NCBI GenBank assembly: GCA_025060675.1
Contig: JANXBI010000063.1
Location: forward strand, 48,935-112,934
Reading direction: 5' to 3'
Origin: Candidatus Caldatribacterium sp.
Lineage (GTDB): Bacteria; Atribacterota; Atribacteria; Atribacterales; Caldatribacteriaceae
DNA length: 64,000 bases
Below, in pieces: positions 7,819 to 15,737 of this stretch (its first letter is position 1; every line of letters starts with the position of its first letter). The notes beneath the pieces were generated by a model that saw only the letters and a program-made list of their open reading frames with translations, did no database searches and was not told the DNA's origin. Made by a program: the position numbers and the translations under genes.

Positions 7819-8367
7819 GTGAAAGAACTTGCGTTGCATATTCTTGACCTTGTGGAGAATGCCCTGCGAGCGGGGGCAAAGAAAATTGTAATTGCGATTC
7901 GCGAAAGTTCTCAAGAGGACCTTCTTGAGGTTGTTGTTGAAGATAATGGAATAGGAATGGATGAGGAGACGAAGCAACGTGCTCTTGATCCTTTCTTCTC
8001 AACGAAGGGAAAGAGAATCGGCATTGGTCTCCCTCTCGTTGCCCAGCTTGCTGCGCAGTGTGGTGGAAAAGTTGAGATTACTTCGGAGAAGGGGAAGGGA
8101 ACTAAGGTACGAGTGATGTTCCGCAGAAGTCACATCGATCTTCCTCCCCTTGGAGATGTTGCAGAAACCCTCTTTGTCCTTCTTGCTTCGCATCCCGAGG
8201 TCGAGTTTGTGTTTTCCCACGAAGTGGATGGGTGTGTCTGGTCTTTCAACAGCCGTGAGCTTTTCAAGGAACTGGGTATCGAAGGAGGCCAAGGTGTGCT
8301 TTTCGTCCCCTTGCGGGATTGGATTGCCCATCAAGAAAGCTTGCTGAGGGAGGGAAAAGGAACGTGA
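7819..8367 (+). CDS. Orphan HATPase_c (histidine-kinase-type ATPase) protein in redox locus
   Basis: A 182-aa soluble protein made almost entirely of a GHKL ATPase domain: N-box HILDLVENALRAGA (Asn near 15), G1 box VEDNGIGMDEE near 41-52, F-box DPFFSTK and G2 box GIGLPL. There is no dimerisation/phospho-accepting His domain and no sensor domain; about 60 residues without a recognised motif follow. Such stand-alone ATPase genes are known neighbours of HydABC-type hydrogenase genes; their role is not established to my knowledge. Start GTG 7819 lies 7 bases after hydC1, and the end overlaps the next start by 4 bases (GTGA). Confidence 0.85.
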   Translation: MKELALHILDLVENALRAGAKKIVIAIRESSQEDLLEVVVEDNGIGMDEETKQRALDPFFSTKGKRIGIGLPLVAQLAAQCGGKVEITSEKGKGTKVRVMFRRSHIDLPPLGDVAETLFVLLASHPEVEFVFSHEVDGCVWSFNSRELFKELGIEGGQGVLFVPLRDWIAHQESLLREGKGT

Positions 8368-8732
8368 AAATCACAAGTATTGAGGACCTCAAAAGGATTA
8401 AGGAGGAAGCACAAAAGAGAGCCCTCTTACGGGAGGGAAAGGCAGAATACAAGGTGACCGTTCACATGGGGACGTGTGGCATTGCTGCTGGAGCACGACA
8501 GGTTATGGCAGCGCTCCTTGATGAGGTTGCCAAGAGAAATCTTACGAACGTTCTGGTCACACAGGCAGGATGTATCGGGCTCTGTGACAGAGAACCCCTT
8601 GTGAGTGTAGAGAGGGGAACAGAACGAGTCCTTTATGGGGACCTTACTCCCGAGAAGGCTCGCCAAATCGTGGCCTCACATCTTGTGAATGGACAAATCA
8701 TCGGTGAATGGGTTGTTCACACTGAGCGGTGA
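8364..8732 (+). CDS. Small thioredoxin-like [2Fe-2S] ferredoxin
   Basis: A 122-aa protein of the thioredoxin-fold [2Fe-2S] ferredoxin family. A helical N-terminus precedes VTVHMGTCGIAAGA and TQAGCIGLCDREP, giving three conserved Cys positions plus one shifted: I see one Cys in the first loop (Cys-Gly) and two in the second. Canonical family members have two in the first loop, so the fourth ligand is unclear. It resembles the N-terminal domain of HydB (copy 1, C12/C17/C49/C53) and is encoded directly before it, so it may be an electron-transfer partner. Start GTG 8364 follows GGGAGGG and overlaps the ATPase stop. Confidence 0.78.
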   Translation: MKITSIEDLKRIKEEAQKRALLREGKAEYKVTVHMGTCGIAAGARQVMAALLDEVAKRNLTNVLVTQAGCIGLCDREPLVSVERGTERVLYGDLTPEKARQIVASHLVNGQIIGEWVVHTER

Positions 8733-8749
8733 TTTCGGGAGGAAAGAGC

Positions 8750-11700
8750 ATGATAAGTTTTGAACGAAGTCAGATACTGCTTTGTGCCGGAGCAGCGTGC
8801 ATTTCTTCGGGTGCTTTCAGGGTTAAAGAAGCACTCCTCAGGGAGATGCAAAAGAACGGCCTTGAGGGGGAAGTACGACTTGTTGAGACTGGTTGTGTTG
8901 GCCCATGTAATCTTGGTCCCTTAGCTATCGTCTATCCTGAGGGGGTGTTTTACCAAAAGCTTTCCCCAGAAGACGCCGAGGAAATCGTAAGAGAACACCT
9001 CTTGAAAGGGCGAATAGTCGAGCGGCTTTTGTATCAGCCACCCCAGGAAGAACGAAAAAAATTCCTTCGGGAAATTGCTTTTTTCGGGAAGCAAAAGAAG
9101 ATTGCTCTCCGGAACTGTGGTCTCATCGACCCTCTGAACATTGAAGAATACATCGCCAGAGATGGGTACATGGCCCTCGCTAAGGTGCTCACCGAAATGA
9201 CCCCCGATGACGTTATCGAAGTGGTAAAACGGTCTGGTCTTCGCGGGCGAGGTGGAGCAGGATTCCCTACAGGTTTGAAGTGGGAATTCACGAGGAAGGC
9301 TAAAGGCGTGCGAAAGTACGTTATCTGTAATGCTGACGAAGGTGACCCTGGGGCCTTCATGGATCGGAGTATTCTTGAGGGTGATCCCCATTCAGTTCTT
9401 GAAGCTATGGCCATTGCAGGGTACGCGGTGGGAGCGAACGAAGGGTATATTTATGTCCGAGCCGAGTATCCTCTTGCCGTAGAGCGTTTACAACATGCCA
9501 TTGAGCAAGCTCGTGAATATGGCCTTTTGGGAAAAGACATCCTTGGTACAGACTTTTCGTTCGACATTGAAATCCGTATAGGTGCGGGGGCCTTTGTCTG
9601 TGGAGAAGAAACCGCCCTCATTGCCTCTGTTGAGGGAAAGCGTGGGATGCCTCGTCCCAAACCTCCGTTCCCCGCGCAGCAAGGCCTTTGGGGACAACCT
9701 ACAGTCATTAACAACGTTGAAACATATGCTAACATCCCTCCCATTATCCTTAATGGTCCAGAGTGGTTCCGAAGTATTGGGACCGAAAATAGCAAAGGAA
9801 CAAAAGTTTTCGCCCTGGCTGGTGACGTTGTCAACACCGGTCTTGTTGAAGTTCCAATGGGTATAACTCTTGGCGAAATAGTATACGATCTTGGTGGAGG
9901 AATACGCGACGGAAAGAGACTAAAAGCCGTACAAATTGGTGGTCCTTCTGGTGGTTGCATCCCTGTAGAACATCTGAACGTGCAAATCGATTACGACTCT
10001 TTGAAGGAGCTTGGAGCTATTATGGGGTCTGGCGGACTCATTGTGATGGACGAAGATACCTGCATGGTGGACCTAGCCCGCTTTTTCCTTGAATTCGTCC
10101 AGGATGAGTCCTGTGGGAAGTGTACACCTTGTCGTATTGGGACGAAGAGAATGCTGGAGATTTTGGAGCGTATCGTAGCTGGAGAGGGGAAAGAAGGGGA
10201 TATCGAGCTCCTTGAAGATCTTGCCGAACAGATTAAGTCTACAGCTCTTTGTGGACTTGGGCAAACAGCTCCAAATCCTGTCCTCAGCACACTCCGATAC
10301 TTTCGCGAAGAGTATGAGGCTCATATCCGCGAGAAACGCTGTCCTGCCGTGGTGTGTCGAGCCCTTTTCCGTGCTCCATGCCAGCATGCTTGTCCTTTAG
10401 GGATTGATATTCCAGCATACGTAGCTCTGGCGAAAGAAGGTGACTACATTAGAGCGCTTGAGGTCATTCGAGAGGACAATCCTCTCCCTTCGGTATGTGG
10501 TCGAGTTTGCCACAGACCTTGTGAAGCAAAGTGCCGGAGAGGACAACTTGATGAGCCTGTGGCCATCGATGATATCAAGCGATTTGTAGCAGACTACGCT
10601 CGGAAAAATCGCATTGCTCTTCCAGTTGTCCTTGAAAGAAAAAGGGATGCTTCTGTTGCTGTGGTTGGTTCTGGTCCTGCAGGCCTCACCTGTGCGTATT
10701 ATCTTGCTCGCTTCGGATACGATGTGACTGTGTTTGAAGCCCTTCCCATACCCGGTGGTATGCTTGCTGTAGGTATTCCTCCCTATCGTCTTCCTCGAGA
10801 GGCATTAGAGTATGATCTTGCCCAAATAAAAGCTTCAGGAGTACGTATTGAGTGCAACAAAGCCTTAGGGAGGGACTTTACGTTATCGGAGCTCCGGCAG
10901 AAGTTTGACGCTGTTTTCCTTGGCATTGGGGCCTGGAAAAATGTTCCTCTTGGCGTCCTTGGGGAAGATCTCGATGGGGTTGTACCTGCTTTGGAATTTC
11001 TGAAACGTGTCAATCTTGGCGAAGAAGTCCCGAAACCAAGAAAAGCCGTTGTTATAGGAGGAGGCAATGCAGCAATGGATGCGGCGAGGACTCTCCTTCG
11101 GCTTGGCGCAGAAGTTCATGTGGCATACCGTCGCACAAGGGGGGAGATGCCTGCTATCCCTGAGGAGATAGAGGATGCGGAGAAAGAGGGAGTTGTTTTC
11201 CATTTCCTCGTTGCTCCTTTAGAGATAGTTGGAGAGAATGGCAAAGTGAAAGGAGTACGTTTTCAGAGAATGCGTCTTGGAGCATTTGATCGAAGTGGTC
11301 GAAGGAGGCCTGTTCCCGTCGAGGGGGCGGAATTCTTCCTCGACTGCGACCTTGTGGTAAGTGCAGTAGGCCAAAAACCCGATCTTACGGGCATTGCTGA
11401 GGGGATTGAGCTCGACGCTTGGGGGAATATTAAAGTTGACCGATATACCCTCTCCACTACTCTTGATGGGGTTTTCGCTGGAGGAGACGCTATAGGACAG
11501 GAAGCTACAGTTGTGCACGCTATGGCGCTTGGGAAGAAGGCGGCTCACAGTATTCATGAATACCTTCGCAAGAAGAAGGGGGAGGAAGCAGAGATCGTCG
11601 TCCGTTTGGAGCGACCAAAGGTGATTGAGGAGCCCCCAGTGCTTGAGGAAATTCCGAGAGTTTGCCCACCAGAACTTCCCGTGGCTGAACGAATTCGAAA

Positions 11701-11830
11701 CTTTGCGGAAGTTAAGCTCTGCTTTGATGAAGAAAGCGCGCGAAGGGAAGCTGCTCGATGTCTTCGTTGCGATCTCGAGAAGATTATGAAGCGGTATCAG
11801 GAGATGGCGCTTGCAGAGGAGGGAAGTTAA
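8750..11830 (+). CDS. HydB/NuoF - GltD/NfnB fusion flavoprotein, Stn-like transhydrogenase subunit
   Basis: A 1026-aa fusion. Residues 1-95: thioredoxin-like [2Fe-2S] domain with C12, C17, C49 and C53. About 110-525: NuoF/HydB module with the glycine-rich NAD(H)/FMN sites (GRGGAGFPTG near 165; GAGAFVCGEETAL near 278) and a [4Fe-4S] site (ESCGKCTPC near 452; CGLGQ near 499). About 530-625: GltD-type double [4Fe-4S] segment with repeated Cys. About 634-960: FAD domain (VVGSGPAGLTCAYYL) and NAD(P) domain (VIGGGNAAMDAARTL near 767, then YRRTR, which favours NADPH), plus GGDAIGQEATV. Near 1003: CLRC. It thus joins an NAD(H)/FMN site and an NADP(H)/FAD site by an iron-sulfur chain, the arrangement of Stn/Nfn bifurcating transhydrogenases; function is inferred. 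ATG 8750 has GGGAGGAAAG upstream. Confidence 0.88.
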   Translation: MISFERSQILLCAGAACISSGAFRVKEALLREMQKNGLEGEVRLVETGCVGPCNLGPLAIVYPEGVFYQKLSPEDAEEIVREHLLKGRIVERLLYQPPQEERKKFLREIAFFGKQKKIALRNCGLIDPLNIEEYIARDGYMALAKVLTEMTPDDVIEVVKRSGLRGRGGAGFPTGLKWEFTRKAKGVRKYVICNADEGDPGAFMDRSILEGDPHSVLEAMAIAGYAVGANEGYIYVRAEYPLAVERLQHAIEQAREYGLLGKDILGTDFSFDIEIRIGAGAFVCGEETALIASVEGKRGMPRPKPPFPAQQGLWGQPTVINNVETYANIPPIILNGPEWFRSIGTENSKGTKVFALAGDVVNTGLVEVPMGITLGEIVYDLGGGIRDGKRLKAVQIGGPSGGCIPVEHLNVQIDYDSLKELGAIMGSGGLIVMDEDTCMVDLARFFLEFVQDESCGKCTPCRIGTKRMLEILERIVAGEGKEGDIELLEDLAEQIKSTALCGLGQTAPNPVLSTLRYFREEYEAHIREKRCPAVVCRALFRAPCQHACPLGIDIPAYVALAKEGDYIRALEVIREDNPLPSVCGRVCHRPCEAKCRRGQLDEPVAIDDIKRFVADYARKNRIALPVVLERKRDASVAVVGSGPAGLTCAYYLARFGYDVTVFEALPIPGGMLAVGIPPYRLPREALEYDLAQIKASGVRIECNKALGRDFTLSELRQKFDAVFLGIGAWKNVPLGVLGEDLDGVVPALEFLKRVNLGEEVPKPRKAVVIGGGNAAMDAARTLLRLGAEVHVAYRRTRGEMPAIPEEIEDAEKEGVVFHFLVAPLEIVGENGKVKGVRFQRMRLGAFDRSGRRRPVPVEGAEFFLDCDLVVSAVGQKPDLTGIAEGIELDAWGNIKVDRYTLSTTLDGVFAGGDAIGQEATVVHAMALGKKAAHSIHEYLRKKKGEEAEIVVRLERPKVIEEPPVLEEIPRVCPPELPVAERIRNFAEVKLCFDEESARREAARCLRCDLEKIMKRYQEMALAEEGS
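9106..9465 (+). repeat. Near-identical DNA tract shared with the second hydB gene (copy A)
   Basis: Aligned with 12654-13013 at a constant offset of 3548. Positions 9125-9242 (118 bases), 9260-9300 (41) and 9371-9465 (95) are perfectly identical, including third codon positions, while flanking and intervening sequence is clearly diverged. This mosaic fits recent gene conversion between the paralogues. Confidence 0.9.
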
Positions 11831-12291
11831 TGAGCCTCGTGTACCAGGATGTTGAGGAAATCATTGTTAGGTATCATGGGGAAGAAACTCCGTTGCTTTG
11901 TATCCTTGAGGAGATCCAGGAGAAATGGGGGTATCTTCCCCGGGACGTTCTTGGTTATGTTGCTAGGCGTCTTGGTATCCCTTCAAGTACCGTGTACGGT
12001 GTGGCTACCTTTTACGCGTTCCTTAGTACTCAACCAGTTGGGAAATACGTTATTCGGGTATGCAGGAGTACACCGTGTCACGTGAGGGGAGCGGTAAACG
12101 TCCTCGAAGCCCTGAAAAAAGAGCTTGGTATTCGGGAAGGAGAGACCACGAAAGATGGGAAATTTACGCTTGAGGTTACAAGTTGCCTTGGTGTTTGTGG
12201 TGTAGCGCCAGCGATGATGATCAATAACGTTACCTATGGAAATCTCACTGAGGACCGGATTCGAGAAGTCCTTGCGTTTTACCGAGACTGA
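11830..12291 (+). CDS. hydC: HydC/NuoE-like [2Fe-2S] subunit of the [FeFe] hydrogenase (copy 2)
   Basis: A 153-aa HydC-type subunit: helical N-terminus (about 1-65, including WGYLPRDVLGYVARRLG) and thioredoxin-fold [2Fe-2S] domain with CRSTPCHVRG and CLGVCGVAP supplying four Cys. It is only moderately similar to the copy at 7326. It is directly followed by hydB and hydA, so it belongs to the trimeric hydrogenase. Start ATG 11830 overlaps the last base of the fusion gene's TAA and has GAGGAGGGAAG upstream. Confidence 0.9.
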   Translation: MSLVYQDVEEIIVRYHGEETPLLCILEEIQEKWGYLPRDVLGYVARRLGIPSSTVYGVATFYAFLSTQPVGKYVIRVCRSTPCHVRGAVNVLEALKKELGIREGETTKDGKFTLEVTSCLGVCGVAPAMMINNVTYGNLTEDRIREVLAFYRD

Positions 12292-12303
12292 GGAGGTACC
12301 TGG

Positions 12304-13950
12304 ATGCTGTACCGTGCCCATGTTCTTGTGGAAATGACAAGCACCTCCATAGCCCTGGGAGCTGCGCAGGTAAAAGAGCAGTTGGAACGCGAAATCGCTC
12401 GTTTCGGACTCCAGGGCGAGGTGAAGGTTTTAGAGACGGGGAGCTTTGGAGCTGCCGTTCCTTCTCCTTTTGTGGTTGTGTACCCAGACAATGTTGTATA
12501 TGCTCCAGTGAACGTGCAACATGTTCGAAGAATCGTGGAAGAACATCTCTTGAAGGGGCGAGTTGTGAAAGAATTGCTTTTTGTTGGTGAGCGGGGACGG
12601 GAAATCGCGGCCTTCGTCCCACCATCACCGATGGCAAAAGAAAAGAGAATTGTTCTCCGGAACTGTGGTCTTATCGACCCTCTGAACATTGAAGAATACA
12701 TCGCCAGAGATGGGTACATGGCCCTCGCTAAGGTGCTCACCGAAATGACCCCCGATGACGTTATCGAAGTGGTAAAACGGTCTGGTCTTCAAGGAAGGGG
12801 TGGAGCGGGATTCCCTACAGGTTTGAAGTGGGAATTCACGAGGAAGGCGGAAGGTGAGAAAAAGTACATCGTGTGTAACGCCGATGAGGGAGAGCCGGGA
12901 ACATTCAAAGACCGCCTGATTCTTGAGGGTGATCCCCATTCAGTTCTTGAAGCTATGGCCATTGCAGGGTACGCGGTGGGAGCGAACGAAGGGTATATTT
13001 ATGTCCGAGCCGAATACCCACAGAGCATCAAGCACCTTGAAATGGCTATCGCCCAGGCGAAAGAGCGAGGGCTCCTTGGGGAGAGAATTCTTGGTACTTC
13101 CTTTTCCTTCGAAGTGAAGATACGCAAGGGAGCTGGAGCGTATGTGTGTGGTGAAGAAACAGCTCTCCTTGAATCTATTGAGGGAAAGCGGGGTGAACCG
13201 AGAGTAAAACCCCCTTACCCTCCTCAAAAAGGCCTTTGGGGAAGACCAACAGTTATTAACAATGTCGAGACTTTAGCTAACATTCCGCCTATCATCCTTT
13301 ATGGTCCAGAATGGTTCCGAAGCATCGGTACGCCAACCTGTCCTGGAACGAAGGTGTTCACTCTTACTGGAAACGTGAATAACCTCGGTCTCGTTGAGGT
13401 GCCTTTGGGCATTACTCTGCGGGAGCTTGTTTTTGAAATTGGCGGAGGGATCCGAGGAGGGTATGGTCTGAAACTTGTGCAGACGGGGGGTCCTTCTGGG
13501 GGAACTATGACGCCGGATCTTCTTGATGTTCCTATGGCATTCGATACTTTGCCTCGATATAACTCAGCCCTTGGTTCAGGAGCGCTCACGGTCATAGACG
13601 ATAGGCACTGTATTGTCGATGTGGTGAAGAACTTTGCTGAGTTTTTCCTTCACGAATCTTGTGGGAAATGCACTCCTTGCCGTATTGGAAATAAGCGTAT
13701 TGTCGATGTTCTTGAGCGCCTCACAAGAGGTTTGGGAACACCTGAGGACCTTGACAAGCTCTCATATCTTGGCTGCCATATGAAAGCTACGGCTTTCTGC
13801 GGTCTTGGACAAGCTGCTCCTAATCCTCTTTTGCGATGTCTTGAGTTCTTCAGAGATGAGTTTGAAGCTCACGTCCGGGAAAAGCGGTGTCCTCAGGGTG
13901 TCTGTGCAATGAAACCGCAACCACAAGCTAAGAAGACTTTAAGAGTATAG
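12304..13950 (+). CDS. hydB: HydB/NuoF flavoprotein subunit of the hydrogenase with degenerate N-terminal domain
   Basis: A 548-aa subunit that binds FMN and NAD(H) and passes electrons to HydA. The NuoF core is intact: GRGGAGFPTG near 165, GAGAYVCGEETAL near 280, ESCGKCTPCRIG near 453 and FCGLGQ near 500. Two parts are altered. The N-terminal thioredoxin-like domain aligns with that of the neighbouring fusion protein but has no Cys at any of the four cluster positions (E, S, S, A instead). The C-terminus stops soon after KRCPQGVC, without the two-[4Fe-4S] ferredoxin domain of Thermotoga maritima HydB. Start ATG 12304 follows GAGGAGGTACCTGG. Confidence 0.93.
   Translation: MLYRAHVLVEMTSTSIALGAAQVKEQLEREIARFGLQGEVKVLETGSFGAAVPSPFVVVYPDNVVYAPVNVQHVRRIVEEHLLKGRVVKELLFVGERGREIAAFVPPSPMAKEKRIVLRNCGLIDPLNIEEYIARDGYMALAKVLTEMTPDDVIEVVKRSGLQGRGGAGFPTGLKWEFTRKAEGEKKYIVCNADEGEPGTFKDRLILEGDPHSVLEAMAIAGYAVGANEGYIYVRAEYPQSIKHLEMAIAQAKERGLLGERILGTSFSFEVKIRKGAGAYVCGEETALLESIEGKRGEPRVKPPYPPQKGLWGRPTVINNVETLANIPPIILYGPEWFRSIGTPTCPGTKVFTLTGNVNNLGLVEVPLGITLRELVFEIGGGIRGGYGLKLVQTGGPSGGTMTPDLLDVPMAFDTLPRYNSALGSGALTVIDDRHCIVDVVKNFAEFFLHESCGKCTPCRIGNKRIVDVLERLTRGLGTPEDLDKLSYLGCHMKATAFCGLGQAAPNPLLRCLEFFRDEFEAHVREKRCPQGVCAMKPQPQAKKTLRV
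12654..13013 (+). repeat. Near-identical DNA tract shared with the fusion gene (copy B)
   Basis: Partner of 9106-9465 at offset 3548. It has the same three perfect blocks (12673-12790, 12808-12848, 12919-13013), separated by short diverged stretches. The blocks encode the N-terminal linker and part of the FMN/NAD-binding region of HydB. Confidence 0.9.
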
Positions 13951-13965
13951 TGGGGAGTGAAGTAC

Positions 13966-15732
13966 ATGGCGAAGGTCGTTAACGAAATTCAGGAAAAGAT
14001 TCAGGCGGCATCTCTTGTGACCATTTCCGTCGATGGTCGCGAGGCGCGGGTTCCTGAGGGAGTTACCATACTCGAGGCGTGCCGTATGGAAGGCATCCGC
14101 ATTCCTACTCTTTGTTTCTTTGAAGGTTTGAGTCCCTGGGGTGGCTGTCGTATTTGTGTCGTTGAGGTTGAGGGACAGCCAAACCTTGTGGCTTCTTGCG
14201 TTACTCCGGTTCGAGAGGGCATGAAAATCTGGACATCGTCAAAGAGGGTCCGAGAAGCCCGGAGGACTAACCTCGAGCTTCTCCTCTCGAACCATCCCCT
14301 TGATTGCCAACTCTGTGACCGTAACGGTTTTTGTGAGTTGCAGAGTCTTGCGTACCAGTTTGGAGTTCGGGAAATTCGCTTCCAAGGAGAGCGAAAAGTT
14401 CATGAGGTAGACCGAAGTAGTCCTTCGGTAAAAAGGGATCCAAACCGTTGCATCCTTTGCGGACGCTGTGTTCGTACCTGTCGGGAAGTTCAAACGGTGT
14501 GTGCGATTGACTTTGCTAACCGGGGTTTTGAGACCGTTATTAGCCCCTCTCTTGGTTTACCTCTTGGAGAAAGCGTGTGCGTCAATTGTGGTCAGTGCAT
14601 TCTTGCCTGTCCAACGGGGGCGCTTTCTGAAGTAAGTCATGTCGAAATGGTTTGGGAAGCCATCCACGACCCACAAAAATTCGTTATCCTACAGACTGCT
14701 CCTGCCATTCGGGTAAGCATCGGTGAACCCTTTGGTCTTCCCCCTGGAACCATCACCACAGGAAAGATGGTTGCGGCCTTTCGCCGGCTTGGATTCGATC
14801 GAGTTTTCGACACGAATTTCGCCGCTGATCTTACTATTATCGAAGAAGGACACGAATTTATTTCTCGTCTGAAACAAGGTGGGAAGCTTCCTCTGATTAC
14901 TTCTTGCAGTCCTGGGTGGATTAAATTTATGGAACACTTCTATCCTGAGCTTATGGAGAATGTCTCAACTTGTAAGTCGCCACAACAGATGTTTGGTGCA
15001 GTGGCCAAGACATACTACGCCCAAAAGCTTGGTGTTGACCCAAAGGATATGGTTGTTGTTTCCATTATGCCGTGTACAGCGAAGAAGTTTGAGTGTCAGA
15101 GGGATGAGATGCGGGCCAGTGGGTTTCAAGATGTGGACTTTTCACTCACTACGAGGGAAGCGGCACGTATGCTGAAGGAGAAAGGTATCGATCTTCGAGA
15201 AATGCCTGAGGAAGAGTTTGACGACCCCTTGGGAATTTCCACTGGAGCTGGGGCAGTTTTCGGAGCAACTGGTGGTGTTATGGAGGCAGCATTGCGTTCA
15301 GTGTATGAAATTCTCACTGGAAAGTCCTTGGAAAAAGTTGATTTCTACAGTGTCCGAGGTATGGACGGTGTCAAGGAAGCCACGGTGAACATTAACGGAA
15401 TGGAGATTCACGTGGCAGTTGCCCATGGTCTTGGTAACGCTCGTAAAGTCCTCGATGAAGTAAAGGCTGGTCGTTCTAAGTACCATTTCATCGAGATCAT
15501 GGCCTGCCCCGGAGGATGCATCGGTGGTGGGGGGCAACCTATTCCGACGACCCTTGAGACTCGTATGAAACGAATTGAGGCTATTTACGAAGTTGACCGA
15601 AGTCTTCCACTTCGGAAATCTCATGAGAATCCTGCTGTTAAACGTCTCTACGAGGAGTTTCTTGGGGAACCGAATGGAGAACGAGCGCATCACTTGCTCC
15701 ACACTCATTATGCCCCTCGGGAGCGGATGTAG
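13966..15732 (+). CDS. hydA: [FeFe] hydrogenase catalytic subunit HydA
   Basis: A 588-aa catalytic subunit making or oxidising H2 at the H-cluster. N-terminus: [2Fe-2S] domain (TLCFFEGLSPWGGCRIC, later Cys near 85), His-Cys [4Fe-4S] motif HPLDCQLCDRNGFC, and two [4Fe-4S] ferredoxin motifs (CILCGRCVRTC, CVNCGQCILACP). Catalytic signatures: TSCSPGW near 312, MPCTAKKFE near 367 and MACPGGCIGGG near 511, followed by the small-subunit tail. It lacks the extra C-terminal [2Fe-2S] domain of T. maritima HydA. With HydB and HydC it forms a soluble group A3-type complex. ATG 13966 is preferred to GTG 13957, as the GGGGAG site is then well spaced. Confidence 0.97.
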   Translation: MAKVVNEIQEKIQAASLVTISVDGREARVPEGVTILEACRMEGIRIPTLCFFEGLSPWGGCRICVVEVEGQPNLVASCVTPVREGMKIWTSSKRVREARRTNLELLLSNHPLDCQLCDRNGFCELQSLAYQFGVREIRFQGERKVHEVDRSSPSVKRDPNRCILCGRCVRTCREVQTVCAIDFANRGFETVISPSLGLPLGESVCVNCGQCILACPTGALSEVSHVEMVWEAIHDPQKFVILQTAPAIRVSIGEPFGLPPGTITTGKMVAAFRRLGFDRVFDTNFAADLTIIEEGHEFISRLKQGGKLPLITSCSPGWIKFMEHFYPELMENVSTCKSPQQMFGAVAKTYYAQKLGVDPKDMVVVSIMPCTAKKFECQRDEMRASGFQDVDFSLTTREAARMLKEKGIDLREMPEEEFDDPLGISTGAGAVFGATGGVMEAALRSVYEILTGKSLEKVDFYSVRGMDGVKEATVNINGMEIHVAVAHGLGNARKVLDEVKAGRSKYHFIEIMACPGGCIGGGGQPIPTTLETRMKRIEAIYEVDRSLPLRKSHENPAVKRLYEEFLGEPNGERAHHLLHTHYAPRERM

Positions 15733-15737
15733 CTCCT

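Noticed and set aside
9106..13013. Insertion sequence or recent tandem duplication as source of the identical blocks
   Set aside because: No terminal repeats or transposase, and the identity is patchy with diverged sequence between blocks; gene conversion fits better.
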